A stretch of 64,000 nucleotides of DNA, from contig CAVIJT010000001.1 of assembly GCA_963643465.1 (NCBI GenBank), positions 415,877 through 479,876 of the forward strand, given 5' to 3'. The stretch comes from CAG-411 sp963643465. Its GTDB lineage: Bacteria > Bacillota > Clostridia > Lachnospirales > Lachnospiraceae. The first letter of the stretch is position 1. The number at the start of each line of letters is the position of its first letter. Under the pieces are notes generated by a model. It searched no databases. It saw only the letters and a list, made by a program, of their open reading frames with translations, and was not told the origin of the DNA. The position numbers were made by a program, and so were the translations under genes. This document shows, one piece after another, positions 8,234 to 17,163 of this stretch.

Positions 8234-8638
8234 TTATTTCAATAATTCTTCTGTAAGCCTAAGAATCTCTGGTGCAATTTTTGCCCGCTCCTTTTTAATG
8301 ACATGACTATACAATGGATAAGCCAGACAAACCAACACAATACCTATCATACCAGCAGGCATACCAATAAGCAAATCCATGTTCTGATTAAGTCCAAGTT
8401 TCTCACTCAAATCTGACATTAGAAGACTCATTCCAAATCCTAAAACCAATGTCCCAATAATACCGAAAATAAGTGCTGTCATTGTAGCTTTTTGCGTCAC
8501 GCTTGCATCCAACTTACGCAAACGCTCCATTTTATCTTCCTCTGGTGCAGCATACTTTTTTCGAATATTTTGAATTTCATTCTGTTCTTTTGCAGAATAT
8601 GTATAATTAAATGTTTCTTTTTCTTTATTCTCCATCAC
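8234..8638 (-). CDS. Two-helix membrane protein, paralogue of 11762-12127
   Basis: The 134-residue protein has a charged N-terminus (about 55 residues), two membrane helices separated by a short loop, and a charged C-terminal helix. It shares a clear pattern with the 121-residue protein at 11762-12127: GFGMSLLMSDLSEKLG against GSGMSLVMTDIGETLG, then YPLY against YPIY, and a similar C-terminal helix. Function unknown. It is the last gene of the response regulator/kinase operon, three bases after the previous stop. That coupling and the existence of a paralogue in a second operon with the same promoter motif suggest a shared envelope job. Confidence 0.75.
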   Translation of the reverse strand: MMENKEKETFNYTYSAKEQNEIQNIRKKYAAPEEDKMERLRKLDASVTQKATMTALIFGIIGTLVLGFGMSLLMSDLSEKLGLNQNMDLLIGMPAGMIGIVLVCLAYPLYSHVIKKERAKIAPEILRLTEELLK

Positions 8639-8641
8639 TTA

Positions 8642-9526
8642 TTACTCCTTTGCTCTTTTTAACAGCTTTATTTTCTTGCTACCCTGCACAATCATACATA
8701 TAGCCATTGCTACAATAAAAACAGATATAACGCCACCACTTACCCCTAGCATAACTCTTTGATTTGAAAGTTCCATCGTTCCGTCGTTAAAAGTAGTCAA
8801 CATGGTAGACTCCAGTGTCAACATTGACACACAAGCGGCTGCAAGATTAATCGCTTTGGACGCAGAAAAAACTGGACTGTTATATTTGCGATACTTTACA
8901 ACATTTACGATTGCCAAAGTAAAAGAAGTAAAGGTATAGGCAGCCATTGCAATGGTGCTAATCTCATGATGCCTGAAGGTTCTGTTCCAATAAACCATAA
9001 AAAATATCATGATTGATAACGCTAAGTTCATTACAAGAAATATGATACCGCAGTTGCGATATTTTATAAGTTCCTCCTGCATCCTTTCACCGGGTTTGTG
9101 CCTGCTGGTATATTGAACCAAAAAGAACCTCATAATCGCAAGAGATATGTAATATCCTGCCATGGAATAATACCAAAAGGATGCGTGATATAACCCAAGT
9201 CCCATCTGAAATACTGCGTATGCTGTATTGAATAAAAGAGAACCATACAGCGAAACATTCACTCGAAGCCTTGCATCATCCTGCCATAATCTTGCATATG
9301 TATTTTCATTCTTAAATACTTTAAAAAAGCGAATCAACTTCGGTATTTTAAAGCACCACACTGTAAGCGTATAAAATGCAAAGACATAGGATATATAGGA
9401 TATCATCGACTCTGTTCCTATAAAAACAAGGGAATACACAAGAAATACAGTTGCAACAGGAAGCAGTATAAGCATAATTGCAATATGAGGGAACATAATG
9501 CGTTTCCCAATTTTCTTCCAATTCAT
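8642..9526 (-). CDS. Eight-helix membrane protein of a two-component operon, function unknown
   Basis: The 294-residue protein has about eight hydrophobic segments (roughly 9-36, 40-61, 90-115, 117-137, 158-180, 190-210, 226-247, 260-283) and a basic C-terminal tail. I do not recognise a family. It starts one base after the histidine kinase stop and ends three bases before the two-helix gene, so all four genes are translationally linked. A fragment of a second copy lies at 2-127 behind cls. A role as accessory sensor or effector of the kinase is likely from context only. Confidence 0.75.
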   Translation of the reverse strand: MNWKKIGKRIMFPHIAIMLILLPVATVFLVYSLVFIGTESMISYISYVFAFYTLTVWCFKIPKLIRFFKVFKNENTYARLWQDDARLRVNVSLYGSLLFNTAYAVFQMGLGLYHASFWYYSMAGYYISLAIMRFFLVQYTSRHKPGERMQEELIKYRNCGIIFLVMNLALSIMIFFMVYWNRTFRHHEISTIAMAAYTFTSFTLAIVNVVKYRKYNSPVFSASKAINLAAACVSMLTLESTMLTTFNDGTMELSNQRVMLGVSGGVISVFIVAMAICMIVQGSKKIKLLKRAKE

Positions 9527-9527
9527 A

Positions 9528-10601
9528 TTAATCCCGACCTATCTTTACGGTAAAAGTAGTCCCTTTACCAATTGTACTTTCTACTCTTATTTCACCCTGC
9601 ATAATGTCAACCACCCTTTTTACAAGAGCCAAACCAAGACCATTGCCTTGCACAGAATGTGAAGTGTCACCCTGATAAAATTTCTCAAAAATGTGTGTGC
9701 CAACTTCTGGTGTCATACCACAACCGGTATCTTTTACTTTTACAATCGCATGATGTTCGGTCGCATAAAGCGATACCATAACCGTTCCACCAGCTTCGGT
9801 AAACTTAAAAGCATTGGAAAACAAATTATTCCATACAAGACTAAGTAATTCTGCATCGGCTTTTACTTTCACATTTTCAGCAATGTCCGTATCAATCTCA
9901 ATCTCAGCCTTTTCCCACACACTTTCATACTGTAACAGACATTCACAAAGCTGCTCACCAAGGTCAAATTCCATAATCTGCGGAAAAATTTGCTGGTTCT
10001 CCAATCGGTTCAGTTTTAAAATATTCGTCATCATATCCGCTAAACGGCGAGAACCATCCGTTACACCCTTAGCATATTCTATGCGCTTTTCCTCTGAAAG
10101 TTTAGGTGCCTGCAAAAGGGTACCATAATTTTGCATCACTGCAAGAGGCGTTTTCATCTCATGAGAAACGTTTGCGATAAAATCTGTTCGTAACGTTTCC
10201 ACACTTCCCAGTTCCTCAGCCATTTTATTAAAACACTCAATAATTTGATTAAAGTTTTCCTCCATATCCAACTTACCTTGTGTACTTACCCTAACGGAAA
10301 AATCTCCTTGCATGATTTTTTCTGCTGCCTCTGTAATTCGTTTTACCGGACGCTCTACTGTCAGTTTGCGCCTAATCATATCTATCACATAGAATACAAA
10401 ACTTAAAATTACAACATTCATGAAGGTCAATTTTGCCGCAGAATTCAAAGCCTTATCATCCAATGTAATATTCAATGTGTTTGATAATGTAGATACAAAA
10501 AGCATGGTACAGCAGGTAATCACAAAAGCCACGAGAAGTAAAAAAACCATGAAGCGACTAAGCTCCTTTAAAATATGTTTCAGCAGTTTTTCGTTTCTCA
10601 C
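9528..10601 (-). CDS. Sensor histidine kinase with HAMP domain
   Basis: The 357-residue kinase has two membrane helices (about 17-39 and 57-78) with only a very short extracytoplasmic loop, then HAMP (about 80-135), an H-box with FIANVSHEMKTPLAV, an N-box NLFSNAFKFTEAGG, and ATP-lid motifs DTGCGM and GNGLGLALVK. All residues needed for autophosphorylation are present. The short loop suggests it senses within the membrane or through a partner, as in the intramembrane-sensing kinases of Firmicutes that respond to cell-envelope damage. It overlaps the response regulator gene by four bases. Confidence 0.93.
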   Translation of the reverse strand: MRNEKLLKHILKELSRFMVFLLLVAFVITCCTMLFVSTLSNTLNITLDDKALNSAAKLTFMNVVILSFVFYVIDMIRRKLTVERPVKRITEAAEKIMQGDFSVRVSTQGKLDMEENFNQIIECFNKMAEELGSVETLRTDFIANVSHEMKTPLAVMQNYGTLLQAPKLSEEKRIEYAKGVTDGSRRLADMMTNILKLNRLENQQIFPQIMEFDLGEQLCECLLQYESVWEKAEIEIDTDIAENVKVKADAELLSLVWNNLFSNAFKFTEAGGTVMVSLYATEHHAIVKVKDTGCGMTPEVGTHIFEKFYQGDTSHSVQGNGLGLALVKRVVDIMQGEIRVESTIGKGTTFTVKIGRD

Positions 10602-11269
10602 TTAATCACCACCTTATATCCAAGACCATGCACCGTCACAATTTCAAAGGCGTCACAATCCACAAGTTTAGAACGAATCTTTGTAATATAAACATCGACA
10701 GCTCTCGGTGCCGTTTCCGTGTCTGTATCCCAAAATTCATCCATAAGCTGTGTCCTTGTAAATGTTTTTTTCGGATAAGATAGCAATTTATAAAGAATAC
10801 TGAACTCCCGGTTGGTCATTGATATTTCTTCATCATTTAAATAAGCAGTATGCTCATCCGCATCCATCACAAAACCACCAATTTCTATTTTTCTGTTAGC
10901 AGCAATCTTCGCACGACGAAGAAGTGCGCCAATACGCAAAAACAACTCATCCAAATCAATAGGCTTAACCATATAATCATCCACGCCAATACGAAAACCT
11001 TTCTGCTTGGATGCAATATCATCACGGGCAGTCATAAAAAGAATCGGAATATCATCATTAAGTTCACGGATATTCTGCACAAATTCAAAGCCATCCACTC
11101 CTGGCATCATAATATCAGACACAATCATATCAAACATAGTAGCCGTAAGTGCATCGTAAGCATCTGTTGCATTCAGGCAACCAGTAGCTTCATACCCACT
11201 ATGATTCAAAAATGAGCAAACGGTTCTATTTAATTCCTTATCATCTTCCACAACTAATATCTTAAACAT
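10598..11269 (-). CDS. OmpR/PhoB-type response regulator
   Basis: I start at 11269 (223 residues, MFKILVVEDD) because GGAGGG lies seven bases upstream; a longer in-frame start lacks this. The receiver has acidic DD at 9-10, the phospho-acceptor Asp in IVSDIMMPG, the Thr in FMTARDD and the Lys in VKPIDL. A winged-helix DNA-binding domain follows (MTNREFSILYKLL; VYITKIRSKL; VHGLGYKV). It is the first gene of a four-gene operon with the kinase. Candidate binding sites, direct repeats with 11-bp period, lie before its own gene and before two nearby operons. Confidence 0.94.
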   Translation of the reverse strand: MFKILVVEDDKELNRTVCSFLNHSGYEATGCLNATDAYDALTATMFDMIVSDIMMPGVDGFEFVQNIRELNDDIPILFMTARDDIASKQKGFRIGVDDYMVKPIDLDELFLRIGALLRRAKIAANRKIEIGGFVMDADEHTAYLNDEEISMTNREFSILYKLLSYPKKTFTRTQLMDEFWDTDTETAPRAVDVYITKIRSKLVDCDAFEIVTVHGLGYKVVIK

Positions 11270-11299
11270 GGCAATCCCTCCACAAATCAACTTCCTACT

Positions 11300-11342
11300 G
11301 ACATAATATATCATAGCACTTAAATGTTAACGTTTTGTTTCT
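11300..11342 (-). promoter_or_regulatory. Promoter of the response regulator operon with candidate self-binding repeat
   Basis: The minus strand has GAAACA and TTAACA half-sites 11 bp apart (11322-11342), the same two half-sites as at 2111-2131 and 12204-12224 but in swapped order. TTAACA can serve as -35 to a TATTAT -10 sixteen bases downstream, so here the repeat overlaps the promoter. This fits autoregulation, possibly with different sign. Confidence 0.45.
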
Positions 11343-11422
11343 ATTTTCCCCTTATTCCAAATTTTCTTATCTATTTTGTGTTTTATAGCATGGGAGCCAA
11401 TCCCCTCGCGGTGCGTTTTTTA

Positions 11423-11449
11423 CTCTATAGGACGAACCTTTCTATAGAG
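11423..11449. repeat. Hairpin element CTCTATAG-N11-CTATAGAG
   Basis: The 8-bp perfect stem encloses GACGAACCTTT and is flanked by T- and A-runs, so it could terminate in either direction. A closely similar element (TATAGGACG and TTTTC loop) lies at 25842-25877, and a degenerate one at 33603-33640. All three sit beside a second, ordinary terminator hairpin. Confidence 0.5.
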
Positions 11450-11482
11450 AAAAAAATAGCGAGATGCTTTTTGACACCTCGC
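11450..11482 (-). terminator. Terminator of the two-gene operon 12127-11498
   Basis: On the minus strand the stem GCGAGGTG/CATCTCGC with a short A-rich loop (11459-11482) is followed by TATTTTTTTC. It begins 16 bases after the stop of the 83-residue gene and is nearly identical to the hairpin before cls at 1748-1772. Confidence 0.8.
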
Positions 11483-11497
11483 CTATGTATGGGACCT

Positions 11498-11749
11498 CTA
11501 TTTATTACCTTTTGCTGCATCAATGCGAGCCTGTGCTTCTGCCTGACGCTTTTTTGCCTCAGCAATCTTCTCATCTCGCTCTGCCTGCATCTTTGCCTTA
11601 TGCCTTTCCGGGTTGCTCATTGCCTTAGCTTCTTCCCAATTAGCCTTAGATTCCGCTTTGACCGCTGCAAAATTCGCTTTGTCAACCTCGTGCTGTGCCT
11701 TTGCACTTTCCTTCATATCCTGAAATGCCTTCTTCAAAAACTCTTCCAT
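11498..11749 (-). CDS. Small charged helical protein, function unknown
   Basis: The 83-residue protein is almost entirely predicted helix, rich in Ala, Lys and Glu, with Met-rich turns and no hydrophobic membrane segment or cysteine. Its C-terminus (AKKRQAEAQARIDAAKGNK) is coiled-coil-like. It resembles no family I can name. It follows the two-helix protein gene by 12 bases and shares 3' flanking sequence with the small gene before cls. In both operons a small soluble helical protein is thus produced next to membrane functions. Confidence 0.65.
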   Translation of the reverse strand: MEEFLKKAFQDMKESAKAQHEVDKANFAAVKAESKANWEEAKAMSNPERHKAKMQAERDEKIAEAKKRQAEAQARIDAAKGNK

Positions 11750-11761
11750 TGTAATTCACCT

Positions 11762-12127
11762 TTAACCTTTCATAATTTTATTGCTGAGTGCAATGATCTG
11801 ATCTGCATATTTCTTACGGCGCGACCCAAGAATCCTCTTATAGATTGGATAGTTAATAATAGTCATCAACATTCCAACCACACCGATGATAATACCTGGT
11901 AACATAGCATCCGCCATACCAAGCGTTTCTCCGATGTCCGTCATAACAAGACTCATACCACTTCCCATAATAATGGCTCCAATACTGCCAAACACATAAG
12001 CAAACACATTTGCCGGTTTCTTCACCTTTGCATCCAACTCCCGCAATGCGTCAAGCTCCGTGCTTTCCTTTTCAATGTACTGCGTACGAATTTTCTCTAC
12101 CATAAAGTTCTGTGAATTATGCTCCAT
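11762..12127 (-). CDS. Two-helix membrane protein, paralogue of 8234-8638
   Basis: This 121-residue protein has a charged N-terminus, two membrane helices (about 40-65 and 72-95) and a basic C-terminal helix. The central pattern GSGMSLVMTDIGETLG and YPIYKRI matches the protein at 8234-8638. Its ATG follows GGGGTAACACCA. It opens a two-gene operon whose promoter carries the same 11-bp-period repeat as the cls operon, with identical spacing to the -10. Function unknown; a response-regulator target by inference. Confidence 0.72.
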   Translation of the reverse strand: MEHNSQNFMVEKIRTQYIEKESTELDALRELDAKVKKPANVFAYVFGSIGAIIMGSGMSLVMTDIGETLGMADAMLPGIIIGVVGMLMTIINYPIYKRILGSRRKKYADQIIALSNKIMKG

Positions 12128-12169
12128 TGGTGTTACCCCTTTCTATATTATTTTCTTGATGATAAGTGC

Positions 12170-12224
12170 ATTGTATAACACCAATGTTTTCAAAAGTTTT
12201 GTAAAATGTTTCTGAAATGTTAAA
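12170..12224 (-). promoter_or_regulatory. Promoter with response-regulator-type direct repeat
   Basis: On the minus strand TTTAACA-N4-AGAAACATTT (12204-12224) has TTAACA and GAAACA half-sites 11 bp apart. The TACAAT -10 is at 12170-12175, 28 nt from the repeat, exactly as at 2077-2131. Confidence 0.6.
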
Positions 12225-12301
12225 ATTGGGATTTTTTTGCTGTTAATGAAACGTGGAAATGAGGCAGCATGGGCACTGCGTACCGCTTTTGATATCCGTA
12301 T

Positions 12302-12341
12302 AAAAAACCGCCCAAAGTCTTGATCTACTGACTTTGGACGG
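12302..12341 (-). terminator. Terminator after the protease gene
   Basis: On the minus strand a 12-bp stem (CCGTCCAAAGTC with GACTTTGGGCGG) is followed by TTTTTTATACGG. It starts about 30 bases after the stop at 12372. Confidence 0.85.
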
Positions 12342-12371
12342 CCCCCTATTTTGTCTTACACCTGCGTTGCT

Positions 12372-14336
12372 TTATTTCTTAATCTTTGCCTTCGCGCTGA
12401 CACCTTTGCTTCTTAATACTTTCTTATATGTTTTCAATTTGCTACTCGGTACTTTTATGGTTGCCTTCTCATAAATACCCTTAAATGCTTTGCTTCCCAC
12501 TTTCTTACTGGTCAGCTTTTTCGTCTTAATGGTAATTGTTTTCAGCTTCTTACAACCGTAAAATGCCTGAGAACCAATCTTACTTACCTTAGATGGTATC
12601 GTAATCTTTGTCAGCTTGGTACATTTATAAAATGCCTGCTTTCCAATGGTTTTTACATTCTTTCCAATTACAATTGATTTTACATTCTTGTTATTTCTGA
12701 ATGCGTTCATTGCAATAGAAGTCACCTTGTATTGCTTACCATCAATCTCTACAATATCTGGTATTACTATGAGATTCACTGTTGCAGCAGATCCCACATA
12801 TTCCACTGTTTTGCTCTTACTTCCATTGCTTGTTACTTGGAAAGTCGCCTTTGACACAGAATCCGTTATAATATCGCCTATCTGTATCTTCATGCCATTT
12901 GTTGTAATGGAAACAATTGTATTTGTTGTCACAATTGCTGGCTGTAGAGTTGGTGTTGGTGTTTCCGTTGGCACTGGCGTTTCTGTCGGCACTATCGGTG
13001 TCGCTGTTTCTGTCGGCACTATTGGTGTTGATGTTTCTGTTGGAGACACTGTCACTGTTGGCGTCGGTGTTAGATTCGCTGTCGTTGTTGATGTCGGTGT
13101 TGGATCCGCTGTTGCCGTTGACGTCGGTGTTGCTGTCGCCGTTGGCGTTGATGTTGCTGTCACCGTTGGTGTCGGTGTTGGATCTGCTGTTTGCGTTGGT
13201 GTTGGTGTTGCCACTGGCGTCAACGTTGTGATTGTACTATTTTTTATACCATAGGTTCCTACACCTACTGTATAATGGGAACTATCTTTGTTGTCCCAAG
13301 AATCATTTCCATTATTAAAACATACTTCCGCACTTGTTTCTTCTCCCAGCTCCAAAGTGTACTTCCATGTATAACCACTTTGTTCACTGTTTTCTTCCAT
13401 TGCCACACCAGGTACCGTTGTCCACTCTCCTGTACCTATCTGGTAATATATATAAGCCTTGCTCCATGAACTATTTGCATAATAAATAACTGCTTTATTT
13501 ATAATTTTTTCTACAATTGAATAATATATGGTATAGGTAGCTGTTTCTCCTGCATTGTCTGTAGTTTCAACAGTGATTTCATATTCGCCAATTTCTTCCG
13601 GAGTCCATCTTAAAACATTACTGTCAGAAACAATTTCTTCTTTCGTAGTTCCTGTTGTATTGTTTTTAATGGTCCACTTTGACTTAATTTCCTCTCCTGT
13701 TACATATGCATTTTCTCGCTGTTCCGTTAAAACAATTTCTTTTCCTGATAGCTGTGGTGAATCCAGGCTTGTTATGATATTAGAAATTTCAAATCCCTCT
13801 GCTTCAAAATCCAAAGTCTTACTAGCAGTCTGCCCATAAGCATCTTTTACAGATACTAAAATTGTATATTCACCCATTTTCTCTACTTCTGTAGAAATTT
13901 CATAGCTTTCAGTTTCTAATGCTACCCCTGTCTTTTCTTCTACTACACTGTCATCTGACTTTCTTTTTATGGTGTAGTCCAAAAAATATCGAGCAATACC
14001 TCCACTAATTTTCACAGTAAAATCGCACTGCTTTCCTTTTGTGTTATTAGCAATTGTTACAGAAGATAACTTCAGACTTGTTCCACCAAAGGAATTTACG
14101 CCTGCTTTTATAGTGTAATTTTTCTCACTATTATTATCCCAGGTATCATTTCCATTGTTAAAGCATGCGGTGGCTGTACCACTTCCTACATCAATTACAT
14201 ACATCCATGAATAGCCATCTACCCTACTATCTGCCATCTTCACTCCCGGAGATGTAGTCCATGTGCCGCTACCTACTTTATAATGTATGTAAGCCTGACT
14301 CCAGGCACTCTTTTTATAGAAAACATAAGCGGTATA
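12372..14336 (-). pseudogene. C-terminal half of a frameshifted secreted protease: CBM25-like modules, TP-rich linker, BspA repeats
   Basis: This frame continues the protease at 14273-16303 after an apparent 1-nt loss near 14336. In order it holds a CBM25-like starch-binding module (AYVFYKKSAWSQAYIHYK to CFNNGNDTWDNN), two Ig-like stretches, a second CBM25-like module (AVIYYANSSWSKAYIYY to CFNNGNDSWDNK), a Thr/Pro linker of TPTPT and TATP type, and a BspA-type leucine-rich repeat tail (AFYKCTKLTKITIPSKVSKI units). CBM25 is known from clostridial and bacillar amylases. The tail probably holds the enzyme at the surface. If the shift is real, the half would not be translated with the protease. 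Confidence 0.75.
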
Positions 14337-16303
14337 TCTCCGCCAATTGGATAGTGTAATTTTCCTATGCCTGTTACTCCGTAAGCATCGGTTACCGAAT
14401 AAGTGATGGTGTAAACACCTGTTTCTTCCGGTGTCCAAGTTGCTGTGTAGTTACTATCCATAACAAGGGTTTCTTCCTTGCCATCCTTTTCTACTACAAA
14501 TTTATAGGTATTGCCCTCTGATACTGCTTCGTTTTCAACCTCTGCGGTTAATTGAATAGCAGTACCTGCTGTTTGCGGAGATGGCAAGTCAGTTGCTATC
14601 TTCGGTACTTGCACCCCATTAATAGCATACTCTGATATGATACCTCTCTTTACTTTGCCTGTGGATGTACTTTTTACATCTACAAACAAGGTATGGGTTC
14701 CTGCTACTTTTTCTTTCAGAATATCATACAAATTTACGGTAATACTGTTATCCCTTTGATAACCGCCGGATAACTCATATTCCTTGCCGTCAACAATGAT
14801 TCCAAAACGATAGGTATGACTTCCACTTTCTCCAAGAGCATCTGTGGTCAACACAAGCTCTTTACTGCCTTCTATGGAAATCGGTCCTTTTTTTGATGCC
14901 CGCAGTTCCACATACGGCACTTCAACATCAAAGGACATATAACCATCTTCTATTGTAATATTGTAAACAGAAATTCCTAAGTCCGTTGTGTCATCATACA
15001 ATTGAAAAGCAGAAAACTCTGTCCTGCCTTCTGTTCCATCATAGTAGGATTGTGCTACCGTATAATTGTCTCGTAATATATAGATTTCATCAGGTGGACC
15101 ATAAGCATTTCCCGTCAAATCGGTATCCACCCGGTAAAAGATTAATCCTTCATATTTACTTAAAGTAGTATCATATCCGGAGGAACTGCTTCCCCGATAT
15201 TCTATCATAAAATACTGGTCCGTCACCCCTTCTACCGGAATTTTATATGCTATGGTATTTTCCTTGGGATCTGCCGTGGACGGTCCAAGCTCATAATGCC
15301 CTGATTTACTTATTGTCTGAATGCCTTCTCCATCCTCACACCATTTTCCATATTTATACTTTTCATATACAAGGGGATGCCCTATGATTGAAGTACTGGC
15401 CATAACACTCCAGCATCCAACTGGCGCTCCACCGGCACTCGTATAATGGTATAAATCCGGATAGCCTAAGGAATGCATAAATTCATGGGTAACAGTTTTT
15501 GTGATATCCTTCTTATACGTATTATATGTAATCAAATTATATACATTGCTTTTTCCATTTACTGTAATAATTGATTTATGGGACCAGAGCAATTCTTTCG
15601 AAGTTTCACAATTGGGAACCAAAAATACCAGATTGTATGGTTCATCTTCAATTCCCAACTGCTCTAAGAAATCCTCACCCATAAATGCAATTGCATTGTT
15701 TAATAAGTCTAGTCTTCTACTGTACATCTCTGATGCTGTGTAACCTTCCGGGTTACTGGCTGTCTGCTTCAAATAGTAGGAACTAGGATGTTCGTCAACA
15801 TAGCATTTTGGTGATCCATCTGAGTTTTGCGGCCATGCATGGGTGTTTACTTCTACTTGTCCCCAAGAGTATTCATCTATGTATGATTTCAGGCTGGGTT
15901 CTGCCCCATCAAACATGCTCATGATGTAATCGTAGCCACCACGCTCCTCATAAATACTTTCGCCTTGATTAGAGAAGCTAATAAAAACAACTACTGCATT
16001 GACTACCTGTTTTTCTAACGGTGCATTTTCTTCCATTAATGTTGTTGTGGACCTGTTTTCTTCCCAAGTATCAAATACCGTAAGGTCATCTTCATCTAAA
16101 ACACAGCCTTCTTGCCAATCACATTCAAATCCCTCTACATCTTCTGAACTTTCTTCTTCACTGACTGTGTTCTGTTCTTGAGTTGCTAAATTTTCCTGTT
16201 GTGTTGTCTCGGCATAGGTGAGAGTTGTTGGTACAATGGTGGATATCACCATCGCTATTGCACACACCCATGCTAGGAAACGCTTTTGTTTTCTTTTTTC
16301 CAT
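14273..16303 (-). CDS. Secreted M6-type metalloprotease (N-terminal part of a frameshifted gene)
   Basis: The start at 16303 (MEKRKQKRF) has AGGAGG upstream. A signal peptide (about 1-31) precedes a Thr/Glu-rich propeptide. The catalytic site HEFMHSLGYPDLYHY is the zinc motif of immune-inhibitor-A-like M6 peptidases (HExxHxxGxxD). Ig-like domains follow. The frame leaves coding sequence near residue 665, after KLHYPIGGD, and ends at 14273; the adjoining -1 frame carries the starch-binding and BspA-type modules. No canonical slippery heptamer is evident, so mutation or sequencing error is likelier than programmed shift. The truncated product could still be an active secreted protease. Confidence 0.82.
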   Translation of the reverse strand: MEKRKQKRFLAWVCAIAMVISTIVPTTLTYAETTQQENLATQEQNTVSEEESSEDVEGFECDWQEGCVLDEDDLTVFDTWEENRSTTTLMEENAPLEKQVVNAVVVFISFSNQGESIYEERGGYDYIMSMFDGAEPSLKSYIDEYSWGQVEVNTHAWPQNSDGSPKCYVDEHPSSYYLKQTASNPEGYTASEMYSRRLDLLNNAIAFMGEDFLEQLGIEDEPYNLVFLVPNCETSKELLWSHKSIITVNGKSNVYNLITYNTYKKDITKTVTHEFMHSLGYPDLYHYTSAGGAPVGCWSVMASTSIIGHPLVYEKYKYGKWCEDGEGIQTISKSGHYELGPSTADPKENTIAYKIPVEGVTDQYFMIEYRGSSSSGYDTTLSKYEGLIFYRVDTDLTGNAYGPPDEIYILRDNYTVAQSYYDGTEGRTEFSAFQLYDDTTDLGISVYNITIEDGYMSFDVEVPYVELRASKKGPISIEGSKELVLTTDALGESGSHTYRFGIIVDGKEYELSGGYQRDNSITVNLYDILKEKVAGTHTLFVDVKSTSTGKVKRGIISEYAINGVQVPKIATDLPSPQTAGTAIQLTAEVENEAVSEGNTYKFVVEKDGKEETLVMDSNYTATWTPEETGVYTITYSVTDAYGVTGIGKLHYPIGGDIPLMFSIKRVPGVRLTYIIK

Positions 16304-16438
16304 AAATAGCACCTCCTAATTTTGTTGCTCGTTATTTTTATATATTTTACCATATTTTCTTTTATTTTTCACCAAAATTTGGAAGTTGAATAATAGAAAA
16401 CTGGAACCTTCCAGCAAGTTCTCTATTTGGGCAAAAAA

Positions 16439-17098
16439 TTATAAATATTTACTTGCTTCTTTAACACTCAATTTATCCATTTCTTTTTTATGTATTTCTA
16501 CAAAATTTCTTACCCACTGCGGATTGGTCTTTGAATAATCTCGTAAGCTCCATCCTATAGCCTTATTAATAAAAAACTCTGAACTTCCAAAATTATTAAT
16601 CAATATTTTTTCTAATAGTTCTGCATTTGTTTTATCTTTTCTACAAAGTTGATGATCAATAGCAATTCTGCGTATCCAAAAATCTTCATCTTTCGACCAT
16701 TCTAACATTAAATCATTTATTCTATCATCAATAAATGCAATGTTTCCTACTATCCTATCAAACCCGTCTATGGTATCCCACCATTGCTTTGATTTAATAT
16801 ACTTCTTAATCCTAGGTACATCATCATATGTTAGAAATTTTTGCATTGCTACTAAATAATCCATAACAAAATATTGAAATTCTCTATATTCATCTTCATA
16901 ACATTTGTCCAATAACTCCCAATCCACGACCCTCTTTTTTTTCTCATCTTTTAAAAAATCTTTGTAAACAGCTTTTCGCTTTGGCGTAGCTAACCCATAA
17001 AACGGAAACAAATTTCTCATATACGCAGCCATTTTAACTGCATTTTCTTCATCCCTATTTTTCTCAAACTCTTCTTTTATGTCCATATATATATCCAT
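16439..17098 (-). CDS. AlkD-like DNA alkylation repair protein
   Basis: The 219-residue protein fits the HEAT-like-repeat DNA glycosylase family (DNA alkylation repair, AlkD), which removes bulky or cationic alkylated bases without base flipping. The characteristic tryptophan and aspartate surface residues appear in KQWWDTIDGFD and in DFWIRRIAI and IGWSLRDYSKTNP. Length is usual. The ATG at 17098 has GGGAG at a suitable distance. It lies 65 bases after the padR gene on the same strand, so PadR may control it. Confidence 0.85.
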   Translation of the reverse strand: MDIYMDIKEEFEKNRDEENAVKMAAYMRNLFPFYGLATPKRKAVYKDFLKDEKKKRVVDWELLDKCYEDEYREFQYFVMDYLVAMQKFLTYDDVPRIKKYIKSKQWWDTIDGFDRIVGNIAFIDDRINDLMLEWSKDEDFWIRRIAIDHQLCRKDKTNAELLEKILINNFGSSEFFINKAIGWSLRDYSKTNPQWVRNFVEIHKKEMDKLSVKEASKYL

Positions 17099-17163
17099 AT
17101 CTAATTTCTCCCATTCAAATATTTCTTTATAATTTTAACTTTCATCACCGTTCTGCTTTTCCA

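Noticed and set aside
12646..13254. Long plus-strand ORF rich in Val/Gly opposite the protease gene
   Set aside because: It is the complement of the Thr/Pro linker and repeat region of the minus-strand gene; there is no ribosome site and the sequence is low-complexity.
14273..14438. Programmed -1 frameshift joining the two protease halves
   Set aside because: I found no X-XXY-YYZ slippery heptamer in the right phase and no evident pseudoknot, so a mutation or sequence error is more likely.
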